NCBI RefSeq assembly: GCF_003072125.1
Contig: NZ_QCYH01000005.1
Coordinates: forward strand, 62,001-126,000
Reading direction: 5' to 3'
DNA from: Pelagivirga sediminicola
GTDB lineage: Bacteria > Pseudomonadota > Alphaproteobacteria > Rhodobacterales > Rhodobacteraceae
Length of the DNA stretch: 64,000 nt
The translations under genes and the position numbers were made by a program. Numbering within the stretch: position 1 is the first letter of the stretch; each line of letters starts with the position of its first letter. The notes under the pieces are model-generated. The model was not told the DNA's origin, searched no databases, and saw nothing but the letters and a program-made list of their open reading frames with translations. Positions 1-10,390 of the stretch are shown here, piece by piece.

Positions 1-104
1 ACCTATTGCCTGATATGTGGATGGAAGGTCATTAACAGCTTCCCACTTGCGAAGGTTTGTGGAATGATCAGATTACTGAGAGCAATCGTCAGTGCAAAAC
101 CCCA

Positions 105-563
105 TTAAACCGGCAACGCCGTCGTGTTGCACACCGTCCTCAGCGAAAAGCTGCTCTGCATCTTTGCCACCCCCGGCAGGCGGGTCAGGTATTGGCGGTG
201 GATGCGGGCGAAATCGTCGGTGTTCTCGGCCACGATCTTAAGGATGTAGTCGGCCGTTCCCGCCGTCAGGTGACATTCCAGCACATCGGGCACGCGCGCG
301 ACGGCCTTCTCGAACGCGTCGAGCACGTCGTCGGCCTGCGCGCGAAGGGTGATTTCCACAAAGATCGTCGCCGACACGCCCATCTTGCGCGCGTCCAGCA
401 GCGCGACATAGCCCGCGATATAGCCCTCGGTCTCCAGCCGCTGCACGCGGCGGTGACAGGCGCTGGCGGAGAGATTTACCTTCTCGGCCAGTTCGGAATT
501 CGAAATCCGGCCGCTTTTCTGCAGGACCGTCAGAAGGCGCCGGTCAATGGTATCGAGGGACAT
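105..563 (-). CDS. Lrp/AsnC family transcriptional regulator
   Basis: A 152-residue protein of the feast/famine regulator family. Residues 1-60 form the winged helix-turn-helix typical of Lrp (LDTIDRRLL, then SNSELAEKVNLSASACHRRV). The rest is the ligand-sensing RAM/AsnC domain, and the size matches the family. I start it at the ATG ending at 563, which has GGAG about 11 nt upstream and gives the usual Lrp N-terminus. A longer frame back to 716 would run into the divergent gene. It lies head-to-head with alanine dehydrogenase, so it probably senses alanine or another amino acid and controls ald, as AldR-type regulators do. That pairing is inferred from position only. Confidence 0.93.
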   Translation of the reverse strand: MSLDTIDRRLLTVLQKSGRISNSELAEKVNLSASACHRRVQRLETEGYIAGYVALLDARKMGVSATIFVEITLRAQADDVLDAFEKAVARVPDVLECHLTAGTADYILKIVAENTDDFARIHRQYLTRLPGVAKMQSSFSLRTVCNTTALPV

Positions 564-614
564 TTTCGCGTGGACTCCGGGGTTCAAACCCATGTTATCG
601 AATAAACTTGCGGT

Positions 615-646
615 GGAAACCCGGTTTCCGAGTGAAATTTGTTTCC
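615..646. promoter_or_regulatory. Candidate Lrp-family operators between the regulator and ald
   Basis: The divergent spacer holds a perfect 15-bp inverted repeat, GGAAACC-C-GGTTTCC, at 615-629. Seventeen bases further on, 634-646 repeats the pattern GAAA-N4-TTTCC. Two similar boxes about one and a half to two helical turns apart fit an Lrp-type regulator, but no binding data can be seen here. Confidence 0.4.
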
Positions 647-697
647 GATTGCACGCGAATGGCGCCACAGTCGGGGAACGGAACAGGAGGGAACAAC

Positions 698-1810
698 ATG
701 AAGATTGGATGTCCAACGGAAATCAAGGCGCAGGAATGCCGCGTCGGTCTGACGCCGAACGCCGTGCTGGAGGCCGTGGCGCGGGGGCACGAGGTGCAGG
801 TTCAGTCCGGCGCGGGGATCGGCGCGGGATTTACCGATGACGATTACGCCGCCGCCGGCGCCACCATCGCGGGCACCGCCGAGGAGGTGTTCGCGCAGGC
901 CGAGATGATCGTCAAGGTCAAGGAATTGCAGGCGAATGAACGCAAGATGCTGCGCGAGGGGCAGATCCTGTTCGCCTATCTGCATCTGGCGCCGGACCCC
1001 GATCAGACGCATGATTTGATCGCGTCGGGCGCCACGGCGATCGCCTATGAGACGGTGACGGACGGAAAGGGGGGTCTGCCCCTGCTCGCCCCGATGTCCG
1101 AGGTTGCAGGCCGGCTTGCGCCGCAGACCGGCTCCTGGGCGCTGCAAAAGGCCAATGGCGGCAGCGGCGTTCTGATGGGCGGCGTGCCGGGGGTGCGCCC
1201 GGCGAATGTGGCCATCATCGGCGGCGGTGTTGTCGGTACGGCCGCCGCGCGGGTGGCTGTCGGCATGGGGGCCAATGTCACGGTTCTGGACCGCTCGGTG
1301 CCGCGCCTGTCCTATCTGGACGACATGTTCATGGGCCGCCTGACGACGCAATATTCCGATCAGGGGGCAATCGAGGGGCTGTTGCCGCGCATGGATCTGG
1401 TCGTGGGCGCGGTCCTGATCCCCGGCGCCGCCGCGCCCAAGCTGATCAGCCGCGATCAGCTGTCGCTGCTCAAGCCCGGCTCGGTCCTGGTGGATGTCGC
1501 CATCGATCAGGGCGGCTGTTTCGAGACTTCCAAGGCCACCACGCATCAGGATCCGATCTATGAGGTGGACGGGATCGTGCATTATTGCGTGGCGAACATG
1601 CCGGGCGCGGTTGCGCGCACGTCCACCATCGCGTTGGGCAATGCGACGATGCCCCACATGCTTGCCATTGCAGGCAAGGGGTGGAAACAGGCGATGGCGG
1701 ATGATGCGAACCTGCTGAACGGTCTCAATGTCCATGCGGGGCAGCTGACATATGCGGCCGTGGGCGAGGCGCTGGGGATCGACACGGTCAAGCCGCAGTC
1801 CGTGATTTAA
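698..1810 (+). CDS. ald: Alanine dehydrogenase
   Basis: A 370-residue NAD-dependent alanine dehydrogenase, which interconverts L-alanine and pyruvate plus ammonium. The N-terminus [20 protein letters not shown] is characteristic, a lysine/histidine-containing substrate region follows (KVKELQANE to FAYLHLA), and a Rossmann motif [11 protein letters not shown] lies mid-protein. Length is exactly that of the family. The ATG at 698 has AGGAGG 7-8 nt upstream. It is monocistronic, divergent from an Lrp-type regulator that probably controls it, and followed by a strong hairpin terminator. Confidence 0.97.
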   Translation: MKIGCPTEIKAQECRVGLTPNAVLEAVARGHEVQVQSGAGIGAGFTDDDYAAAGATIAGTAEEVFAQAEMIVKVKELQANERKMLREGQILFAYLHLAPDPDQTHDLIASGATAIAYETVTDGKGGLPLLAPMSEVAGRLAPQTGSWALQKANGGSGVLMGGVPGVRPANVAIIGGGVVGTAAARVAVGMGANVTVLDRSVPRLSYLDDMFMGRLTTQYSDQGAIEGLLPRMDLVVGAVLIPGAAAPKLISRDQLSLLKPGSVLVDVAIDQGGCFETSKATTHQDPIYEVDGIVHYCVANMPGAVARTSTIALGNATMPHMLAIAGKGWKQAMADDANLLNGLNVHAGQLTYAAVGEALGIDTVKPQSVI

Positions 1811-1814
1811 GCGC

Positions 1815-1839
1815 GGGCCGCCCTCGCGATGGGCGGCCC
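1815..1839 (+). terminator. Terminator hairpin after ald
   Basis: GGGCCGCCC (1815-1823) and GGGCGGCCC (1831-1839) form a perfect 9-bp stem with a 7-nt loop five bases after the ald stop codon. There is only a short T stretch behind it (GGTTTC). Confidence 0.7.
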
Positions 1840-1875
1840 GGTTTCAAAATGGCTTGAGGCGCCTGCGCAGCATCG

Positions 1876-1992
1876 CTAAAGCGTTTCGCCTTTAACCTGA
1901 GATACCAGATAACGGCGAAACGCGCGCAACGCTGGCATCGTGCGCGCGTTTCGCGGAAAATTGTAATTCAGGTTTTCCGCGAAACGCTTTAG
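1876..1992. repeat. Palindromic intergenic repeat element (REP/MITE-like)
   Basis: A 117-bp imperfect inverted repeat fills the space between ald and aroC. It begins CTAAAGCGTTTCGC at 1876 and ends with the reverse complement, GCGAAACGCTTTAG, at 1992. Each arm of about 58 bp has its own internal inversion (GCGTTTCGC near the end, GCGAAACGC near the centre), and both arms carry an AACCTGA block. The double symmetry is what one expects of a mobile REP-like or MITE-like element rather than a simple terminator. No coding capacity is seen. Confidence 0.7.
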
Positions 1993-2016
1993 ACCGCTTG
2001 GCAAAGGAGCCCTGCC

Positions 2017-3123
2017 ATGAGCCTCAACACTTTCGGACATCTCTTTCGCGTCACCACATGGGGCGAAAGCCACGGGCCCGCCCTTGGCGCGACGGTTGAC
2101 GGCTGCCCGCCCGGCGTTGCGGTGGACGAGGCGATGTTGCAGCATTGGCTGGACAAGCGCCGTCCCGGCCAGAACAAGAACATGACCCAGCGGAACGAGC
2201 CTGACGCGGTGCAGATCCTGTCGGGCGTGTTCGAAGGCAAAACGACCGGCACGTCCATTCAGCTGATGATCGAGAATACCGATCAGCGCAGCCGCGATTA
2301 TGGTGATATCGCGAATACATTCCGGCCCGGCCATGCCGATATCACCTATCACCAGAAATACGGCCTGCGCGATTATCGCGGCGGCGGGCGCAGTTCAGCG
2401 CGTGAAACTGCCTCGCGCGTTGCCGCGGGCGGGATCGCGCGCGCTGTGCTGGATCAGCTGGTGCCGGGCGTGCAGATCAAGGGGTTTATGGTGCGGATGG
2501 GCGCTATGGCGCTGGACCGGGCGGCGTTCGATTGGGACGCGATCGATGGCAATGATTTCTGGCTGCCGGATAGCGCCGCTGCGCCCGAGTGGGAGGCTTA
2601 CTTGCAAAAGCTGCGCAAGAATCACAACTCGGTCGGCGCGATCGTCGAGGTGGTGGCGCGCGGCGTGCCGGCGGGGCTTGGCGCGCCGATCTATGGCAAG
2701 CTGGATACGGATCTGGCGGCTGCGATGATGTCCATCAACGCGGTCAAAGGCGTCGAGATCGGCGAAGGCATGGCCGCCGCCGAGTTGATGGGCACCGACA
2801 ACGCCGATGAGATTTACATGGGTGAGAATGGCCCTGAATACAGCAGCAACCACGCGGGAGGTATTCTGGGCGGCATTTCGACCGGGCAGGAAATTGTCGT
2901 GCGGTTCGCGGTCAAGCCGACCTCGTCCATCCTCAGCCCGCGCGCGTCGATCCGCATGGATGGGGCAGCGACCGAGGTGGTCACGAAGGGCCGCCATGAC
3001 CCTTGCGTCGGTATCCGCGCGGTGCCGGTTGGCGAGGCGATGATGGCTTGCGTATTGCTGGACCATCTGCTGCTGCATCGCGGCCAGACCGGCAGCATCG
3101 GGCCCGTGGGGAAGATCGGCTAG
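2017..3123 (+). CDS. aroC: Chorismate synthase
   Basis: Chorismate synthase makes chorismate from 5-enolpyruvylshikimate-3-phosphate with reduced FMN, the last step of the shikimate pathway. The 368-residue protein has the conserved N-terminus ([19 protein letters not shown]) and the family signature around residues 105-135 ([12 protein letters not shown], then [18 protein letters not shown]). Length is normal. AAGGAG lies 7-8 nt before the ATG. No other aromatic-pathway gene is adjacent. It ends against a convergent gene, with a shared hairpin between them. Confidence 0.98.
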   Translation: MSLNTFGHLFRVTTWGESHGPALGATVDGCPPGVAVDEAMLQHWLDKRRPGQNKNMTQRNEPDAVQILSGVFEGKTTGTSIQLMIENTDQRSRDYGDIANTFRPGHADITYHQKYGLRDYRGGGRSSARETASRVAAGGIARAVLDQLVPGVQIKGFMVRMGAMALDRAAFDWDAIDGNDFWLPDSAAAPEWEAYLQKLRKNHNSVGAIVEVVARGVPAGLGAPIYGKLDTDLAAAMMSINAVKGVEIGEGMAAAELMGTDNADEIYMGENGPEYSSNHAGGILGGISTGQEIVVRFAVKPTSSILSPRASIRMDGAATEVVTKGRHDPCVGIRAVPVGEAMMACVLLDHLLLHRGQTGSIGPVGKIG

Positions 3124-3151
3124 CCGGGAAAACCTGCGCTTTCCCGGCTTT
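3123..3151. terminator. Bidirectional terminator between aroC and the ThDP enzyme gene
   Basis: GCCGGGAAA (3123-3131) and TTTCCCGGC (3140-3148) form a perfect 9-bp stem with an 8-nt loop, followed by TTT. It overlaps the aroC stop codon region and lies just before the 3' end of the convergent gene, so it can serve both. Confidence 0.7.
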
Positions 3152-3155
3152 GGCC

Positions 3156-4748
3156 TTAGTCGGCCATGTCGCCGGTCATGTAGATCAGCGTCGGGCCATC
3201 GGTCTTGAACGCCTCCGTCACGGCCTTTTGCAGCTCGCCCAAGGATTTGGGCGCCGCCGATTTCGCGCCATAGGCTTCGGCCAGCGCGCAGAAATCGGGG
3301 TTATGCGCGATCACCGAGTTGGGCGCGATCTGGGCGGCAACCATGCTGTCCTCGATCTCCTTCAGCTTGCCGTTGTCCCACAGAAGGATCGGCAGCGGCT
3401 GGCCCAGCTCCACCGCCGTGCCCAGCTCCTGCACCGTGTATTGAAAGCCGTAATCGCCCGCGATCACCACTGTCGGCAGGCCGGGGCGCGCGGCGGCGCC
3501 GCCGATGCCGGCGGGCAGGGCATAGCCCAGCGTGCCAAAGCCGTAAGGGTGGTGCCAGTGGCCGGGGCGGTCCATGTCCCAGAATTCCTTGCCCGCGTAG
3601 GCGAACTGGGTCATGTCCGAGTAATACATCGTGTCTTCGGGCATCACCTCGCGCAGCGCGTCGCAGATGCGCGCGATGCCGGGGCGCTCGCTGTCGGATT
3701 CCGCGCGCCAGCGTTTGCGCGCGCTGGTGATCTCATCGGCGGTCCATGACGTATCCGCGCTGTGCCCGTCGATGGCCGCATTCAGCCCCGTGAAGAAGTC
3801 ATTTGCGTCCATCGGCACGGCGATGCTGCCCGGCTCCTGCCCCAGCATTTCGGGGTCGATATCGACGCGGATCATCGGGCAGGTATGCTCCAGCCTGTCG
3901 CGCCACAGGTCCGTTTCGGACAGCTCGCTGCCGACGACGATCACCAGATCGGCGCTGGCCGCGACCTTCGCGGTTTCGGGGCGGCCCAGGTAGCCGCCGA
4001 AATGCAGCGGATCGTCCTTGACGGAGATGATCCCGCGCCCCGCGTCGGTGGGGAGACTGGCGGCCTTCAGCGTGCGCAGCGCGCGGCGCGCCTGATCGGA
4101 TGCGCCCACAGCGCCGCCGCCAAGGATGAAGAGCGGAAGATTGGCCGCCATGATCTGGCCCGCGATCCCGTCGGGCAGGACGTGGCGCACGGGCCGGACG
4201 GCAGGCGGCGCGTCGGGGGCGGCTTCGGCATTGCCTTCCAGCGCGGCGATGGGCACCTGGATATGCTTGGTGCGGGGGCGCTTGGTCTGGAATTCGGTCA
4301 GCGCGCGGTCGATCAGCGTATAGGCCGCGCTGGCCGTATTCGCGGTATAGGACCAGTCGGACACGGTGGCGCCTGCCGCCTGCTGGTCCAGCATTTGGTG
4401 CAGCTGCCCGCGCGTGGCGGCGGTATCGTCAAGGCAGGAGGACAGCACCAGCACCGGCACGCTGTCGGAATAGGCCTGCCCCATCGGCGTCATGATGTTG
4501 CACAGACCCGGCCCGGTGATGACATAGGCCACCCCCGGCTTGCCGCTGGCGCGCGCATATCCGTCGGCCATGAAACCGGCGCCTTGCTCGTGACGGGCCA
4601 GAAAATGGCGGATGCCGGCCTCTTCGATGCCGCGATACATTTCCTGATTATGCACGCCGGGAATGCCGAAGATCGTGTCGACGCCCCGCGATTTCAACAT
4701 ATGCGAGATTTGGGCCCCAAGGGGCCGGGTGCGGGACGTGTCAGACAT
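3156..4748 (-). CDS. ThDP-dependent decarboxylase/acetolactate synthase-like enzyme
   Basis: A 530-residue thiamine-diphosphate enzyme of the acetolactate synthase/pyruvate decarboxylase fold. The N-terminal domain holds the catalytic glutamate (E54 in RHEQGAGFMADGYARASGKP). The C-terminal cofactor-binding motif is GDYGF followed by an asparagine in LLWDNGKL. The N-terminal IFGIPGVHNQEMYRG pattern resembles enzymes annotated as 5-guanidino-2-oxopentanoate decarboxylase (AruI, arginine transamination pathway), but no other arginine-pathway gene is nearby, so the substrate is unproven. Its ATG shares a base with the trkH stop (TGATG) and has GGAGG upstream, so it is translationally coupled to trkH. 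Confidence 0.85.
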   Translation of the reverse strand: MSDTSRTRPLGAQISHMLKSRGVDTIFGIPGVHNQEMYRGIEEAGIRHFLARHEQGAGFMADGYARASGKPGVAYVITGPGLCNIMTPMGQAYSDSVPVLVLSSCLDDTAATRGQLHQMLDQQAAGATVSDWSYTANTASAAYTLIDRALTEFQTKRPRTKHIQVPIAALEGNAEAAPDAPPAVRPVRHVLPDGIAGQIMAANLPLFILGGGAVGASDQARRALRTLKAASLPTDAGRGIISVKDDPLHFGGYLGRPETAKVAASADLVIVVGSELSETDLWRDRLEHTCPMIRVDIDPEMLGQEPGSIAVPMDANDFFTGLNAAIDGHSADTSWTADEITSARKRWRAESDSERPGIARICDALREVMPEDTMYYSDMTQFAYAGKEFWDMDRPGHWHHPYGFGTLGYALPAGIGGAAARPGLPTVVIAGDYGFQYTVQELGTAVELGQPLPILLWDNGKLKEIEDSMVAAQIAPNSVIAHNPDFCALAEAYGAKSAAPKSLGELQKAVTEAFKTDGPTLIYMTGDMAD

Positions 4749-6196
4749 CAGTTCCTCCAGAAAGATACGGTGAAGATCGCATAGACCACCAGAACCTCCA
4801 AGCGGCCGATCAGCATGGCGGCCGACAGGATCCACTTGGACGTATCGCCCAGCGTGGCAAAGTTGCCCGACGGCCCGATCTTGTCCCCAAGGCCCGGCCC
4901 GATATTGCCCAGCGCGGTGGCCGCGCCCGAAAGTGCGGTGGTGAAATCCAGCCCGGTGAGGCCCAGAAGGACCGCGATCACGCCCAGCGTCACGGTGAAG
5001 AAGACAAAGAACGACATCACCGAATTGAGCACGTCCGCATCCACGTTGCGCCCGCCATAGCGCGGCGTGAACACGCCATGCGGGCTGCGGATACGGGCCA
5101 GCTGCACCCGGATCGAGGCAAACAGCAGCTGATAGCGGAAGATCTTGACCGAGCAGGCCGTCGATCCGGCGCAGCCGCCGATCAGCCCGGTAAAGAAGAA
5201 GATCGAGACGGCGAAAGGCCCCCAGAGCATGTAATCCTCGCTGGCGTATCCGGTGCCCGTGATGATCGACACGACGTTGAACAGCACCTCGCGAAAGGTC
5301 TCTTCCGTCAGATGCTCGCGCTGGAAAAACTGCCAGACGGTCAGCACGCCGACGATACAGCCGACCGTCTTGAAAAACCCGTGCACCTGCGGATCGAAGA
5401 GCAGCGGGCGCGTGGTTCCGGCCAACAGCTGCACGTAGCGCACGAAGGGCAGCGCCGAGAGCATCATGAACACCACCGCCACATATTCCGCCGATGGATG
5501 CAGCGCGCCGAAGGAGGCATCGTAATTGGCCATGCCCCCGGTCGCGACCGTCGTCATCGCATGCACGGTGGCGTCGAACGGCGTCATCCCGGTCATCACA
5601 TAGGACAGCGTGCAGGCAATCGTGAGCGCCAGATAGATCACCGATATGCGGCTGGCGATCTCGGTGGCGCGGGGCAGGATCTTGCCCATCGTGTCGAACG
5701 CCTCGGCGCGAAAGATCTGCATGCCGCCGACGCGCAGTTCGGGCAGGAACACCATGGCGACAACGATGATACCCACGCCGCCCAGCCACTGCATGATGCC
5801 GCGCCACAGCAGGATCCCCTTCGGCAGATGATCCAGCCCGATGATGACCGTCGACCCGGTGGTGGTGAGCGCCGACATCGCCTCGAACACCGCATCGGTA
5901 AAATCGAGCGCGGTCGCGCCCAGCATGAAGGGAAGCGCCCCGAACAGTGGCAGGACCACCCACACACCTGTTGTCAGCAAAAAGGTCTGCCGGATCGTCA
6001 GGCCCTCGCCGACGCCGTTACGGCTGGCTCCGGCGACAAGGCCGCCGATGAGGATGGTCAGGATGCAGGACTGCGCGAACACGTGCCAATGCCCGCGCCC
6101 CTGGGCGATATCCACAAGCAGAGGCAGCAGCATGGCAAGACCCAGCGCCATGGCCGTCAGGCCGATCACATATCCTACCGGGCGCAGATCCAACAT
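4748..6196 (-). CDS. trkH: Trk system potassium uptake membrane protein
   Basis: A 482-residue polytopic membrane protein of the TrkH/KtrB family, the translocating subunit of a low-affinity K+ uptake system. It has repeated membrane-pore-membrane units with glycine-containing filter segments (for example SALTTTGSTVIIG and VATGGMANYDASFG), a TGTGYASEDY segment and GGCAGSTACSVKIFRYQ. Length is normal for TrkH. The NAD-binding partner TrkA is not in this window. It is the first gene of a two-gene unit; the second encodes a ThDP enzyme whose start codon overlaps the trkH stop. No promoter element stands out in the 58-bp gap to cueR. Confidence 0.95.
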   Translation of the reverse strand: MLDLRPVGYVIGLTAMALGLAMLLPLLVDIAQGRGHWHVFAQSCILTILIGGLVAGASRNGVGEGLTIRQTFLLTTGVWVVLPLFGALPFMLGATALDFTDAVFEAMSALTTTGSTVIIGLDHLPKGILLWRGIMQWLGGVGIIVVAMVFLPELRVGGMQIFRAEAFDTMGKILPRATEIASRISVIYLALTIACTLSYVMTGMTPFDATVHAMTTVATGGMANYDASFGALHPSAEYVAVVFMMLSALPFVRYVQLLAGTTRPLLFDPQVHGFFKTVGCIVGVLTVWQFFQREHLTEETFREVLFNVVSIITGTGYASEDYMLWGPFAVSIFFFTGLIGGCAGSTACSVKIFRYQLLFASIRVQLARIRSPHGVFTPRYGGRNVDADVLNSVMSFFVFFTVTLGVIAVLLGLTGLDFTTALSGAATALGNIGPGLGDKIGPSGNFATLGDTSKWILSAAMLIGRLEVLVVYAIFTVSFWRN

Positions 6197-6254
6197 GGCG
6201 CAGAGCGTTGGCGCGCGCGCCGCCCGGTGTCAAGCGCGAACGCGGGCGCGCGGC

Positions 6255-6637
6255 TCAGCCCGAAAGGTCGCGCAGGATGGGGCAATCGGGCCGCGCGTCG
6301 CCCGCGCAGGCATCCACCAGATGGGCCAGCGTGTCACGCATCGCCGCCAGCGCGTCGATCTTTTGCTCGATATCCTTCAGGTGCTGCGCGGCGATGGCGC
6401 GCACATCCGCGCTGGCGCGCGACTTGTCGTTGTAAAGGTTTAGAAGATCGCGACATTCTGCGATGGAAAAGCCCAGCGCACGGGCGCGTCCCAGAAAGGT
6501 CAGCCGGTGTTCGTCCTCCTCGCTGAAATGGCGATAGCCGTTGGTGGCGCGCGTCGGATGGATCAGGCCGATTTCCTCGTAATAGCGGATCGTCTTGGCC
6601 GGCAGGCCGGTGGCGCGGGCGACATCCTTGATCGTGG

Positions 6638-6641
<4 letters not shown>
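6255..6641 (-). CDS. cueR: Copper-responsive MerR-family regulator CueR
   Basis: A 128-residue MerR-type activator that senses Cu(I) and remodels promoters with a 19-bp spacer. The N-terminal helix-turn-helix (IKDVARATGLPAKTIRYYEEIGLI) is standard. The C-terminal metal loop ACAGDARPDCPIL places cysteines at 112 and 120, the same positions as the two Cu(I) ligands of E. coli CueR. The start codon overlaps the copA stop (ATGA), so the regulator is produced from the operon it activates and probably controls itself. Confidence 0.95.
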
Positions 6642-9070
<2,429 letters not shown>

Positions 9071-9104
9071 GCGCCCAGCCCCCCTTGGTGCCACTCATGC
9101 ACAG

Positions 9105-9135
9105 CACATAAGGTTTCCAGTTACTGGAAGGTCAA
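9105..9135 (-). promoter_or_regulatory. CueR-type promoter of copA-cueR
   Basis: On the minus strand, TTGACC (9135-9130) and TATGTG (9110-9105) are separated by exactly 19 bp, the overlong spacer typical of MerR/CueR promoters. The spacer contains the perfect 15-bp palindrome TTCCAGT-A-ACTGGAA. The -35 hexamer overlaps the stop codon of the upstream thioesterase gene. Transcription would start near 9098. Confidence 0.9.
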
Positions 9136-9566
9136 GGGGTTGTTCCGGTCAAAGGCCCGCTGCGATAGCGAAAGACGCCGCTTGCCGTGGCCAGCCGCGC
9201 GCCGCTGTCGTCTACCACCTCGGCCTCGGCAAAGTAGGTCTTGCGCCCGCCCCCGATCCGCCGCCCGGTGGCGATCAGGCGGCTGCCCTGCACCTGCCCG
9301 ATGAAATTGACCGTCATCGACAGGGTCAGCGCGTTCTGCTGCACGCCCGGTTTCCCCGTATAGCACCCGGCATAGCCCATGGCCGTGTCCAGCAGCACGC
9401 CCAGAATTCCGCCATGCAGCACCCCTTGCCGGTTTTTCAGCGTATCGGTGTAATCGGCCTCCACGCGCGCAAAATCGCGCGACCATTCGGTGAGGTCATA
9501 GCCCAGCACCTCCTGCAGCTTGTAGGGCGCTTCCAGATCGGAAGGGGTCAGGGGCGTGTCGGTCAT
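9132..9566 (-). CDS. PaaI-family hotdog-fold thioesterase
   Basis: A 144-residue single hotdog-fold protein of the PaaI/YbgC-like thioesterase group, expected to hydrolyse acyl- or aryl-CoA esters. The diagnostic HGG turn before the central helix is present (GVLHGGILGVLLDTAMGYAG), and the length is normal. The start at 9566 gives MTDTPLTPSDL with only a weak AAAGG upstream; an in-frame extension to 9707 overlaps the rpe start and is not favoured. Substrate is unknown. Its last codons contain the -35 box of the copA promoter, so this reading frame and the copper promoter constrain each other. Confidence 0.85.
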   Translation of the reverse strand: MTDTPLTPSDLEAPYKLQEVLGYDLTEWSRDFARVEADYTDTLKNRQGVLHGGILGVLLDTAMGYAGCYTGKPGVQQNALTLSMTVNFIGQVQGSRLIATGRRIGGGRKTYFAEAEVVDDSGARLATASGVFRYRSGPLTGTTP

Positions 9567-9700
9567 GTCGGCGGGCCTTTCATCGGGGGATCTGGGCGAT
9601 TGGTCGCACAATGCGCCGGGGGCCGCAATCGCGCGGCCCTTGACCTTGCCCCCCGCCAGACCCCATTTACCGCTCAGCAGCACAGCCCCGGAGCCAGCCC

Positions 9701-10390
9701 ATGACATTCGACCGCAAGATCAAGATCGCCCCGTCGATCCTATCCGCCGATTTCGCCGATTTCGGACGCGAGATACAGGCGATCGAGGCTGAGGGCTGCG
9801 ACTGGGTGCATGTCGATGTAATGGACGGGCATTTCGTGCCGAACCTGACGTTCGGGCCGCCATTGCTCAAGGCGATCCGCCCGCATATCAAAACGGTGAT
9901 GGACGTGCATCTGATGATCGCGCCGGTCGATCCCTATATCGACGCCTACGCCGAGGCCGGCGCCGATATCCTGACCGCGCATCTGGAGGCGGGGCCGCAT
10001 ATCCACCGCACGCTTCAGGCGATTCGCGGCGCGGGGTGCAAGGCGGGTCTGGCGCTGAACCCCGGCACGGGGCTGGATGCGGTGGCGCATTTGCTGGACA
10101 TGATCGACCTTGTCTGCGTGATGACGGTAAACCCCGGTTTTGGCGGCCAGAAATTCATTTACAGCCAGATCGAAAAGGTGCGTTCCTTGCGCAGCCTTAT
10201 CGGCGACCGGCCCATCCATATCGAGATCGACGGCGGCATGACGCCCGAAACCGCGCCCCTGATGGCGGCGGCCGGGGCGGATGTGTTCGTGGCCGGATCG
10301 GGTGTGTTCAAGGGCGGCAGCGTCAACAATGCCGCTGTCTATGGCGAGAATATTCGCGCCATCCGCAGCGCCGCCGAGGCCGCGCTTTAA
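9701..10390 (+). CDS. rpe: Ribulose-phosphate 3-epimerase
   Basis: A 229-residue TIM-barrel epimerase that interconverts ribulose-5-phosphate and xylulose-5-phosphate in the pentose phosphate and Calvin cycles. The metal and catalytic motifs are present: APSILSADFADFGREI, VHVDVMDGHFVPNLTFGP, MVNPGFGGQKFI-like VMTVNPGFGGQKF, and EIDGGM. GGAG lies about 9 nt before the ATG. It is convergent with pbpC, and the two stop codons share the palindrome TTAA at 10387-10390. Confidence 0.97.
   Translation: MTFDRKIKIAPSILSADFADFGREIQAIEAEGCDWVHVDVMDGHFVPNLTFGPPLLKAIRPHIKTVMDVHLMIAPVDPYIDAYAEAGADILTAHLEAGPHIHRTLQAIRGAGCKAGLALNPGTGLDAVAHLLDMIDLVCVMTVNPGFGGQKFIYSQIEKVRSLRSLIGDRPIHIEIDGGMTPETAPLMAAAGADVFVAGSGVFKGGSVNNAAVYGENIRAIRSAAEAAL

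Noticed and set aside
576..592. GGGGTTCAAACCC resembling a tRNA T-arm
   Set aside because: No acceptor or anticodon stem can be formed around it, and it lies in the 5' region of the Lrp-type gene.
4749..5963. N-terminal extension of the ThDP enzyme frame upstream of 4748
   Set aside because: The extension reads trkH out of frame and has no family similarity. The ATG at 4748 has a good ribosome site and starts the domain normally.
5078..6526. A 482-codon plus-strand frame over trkH and cueR
   Set aside because: It spans two clear minus-strand genes and encodes low-complexity Arg/His/Gln-rich sequence. It is an antisense shadow; the frames at 6857-9304, 12278-13615 and 60562-62541 were rejected for the same reason.
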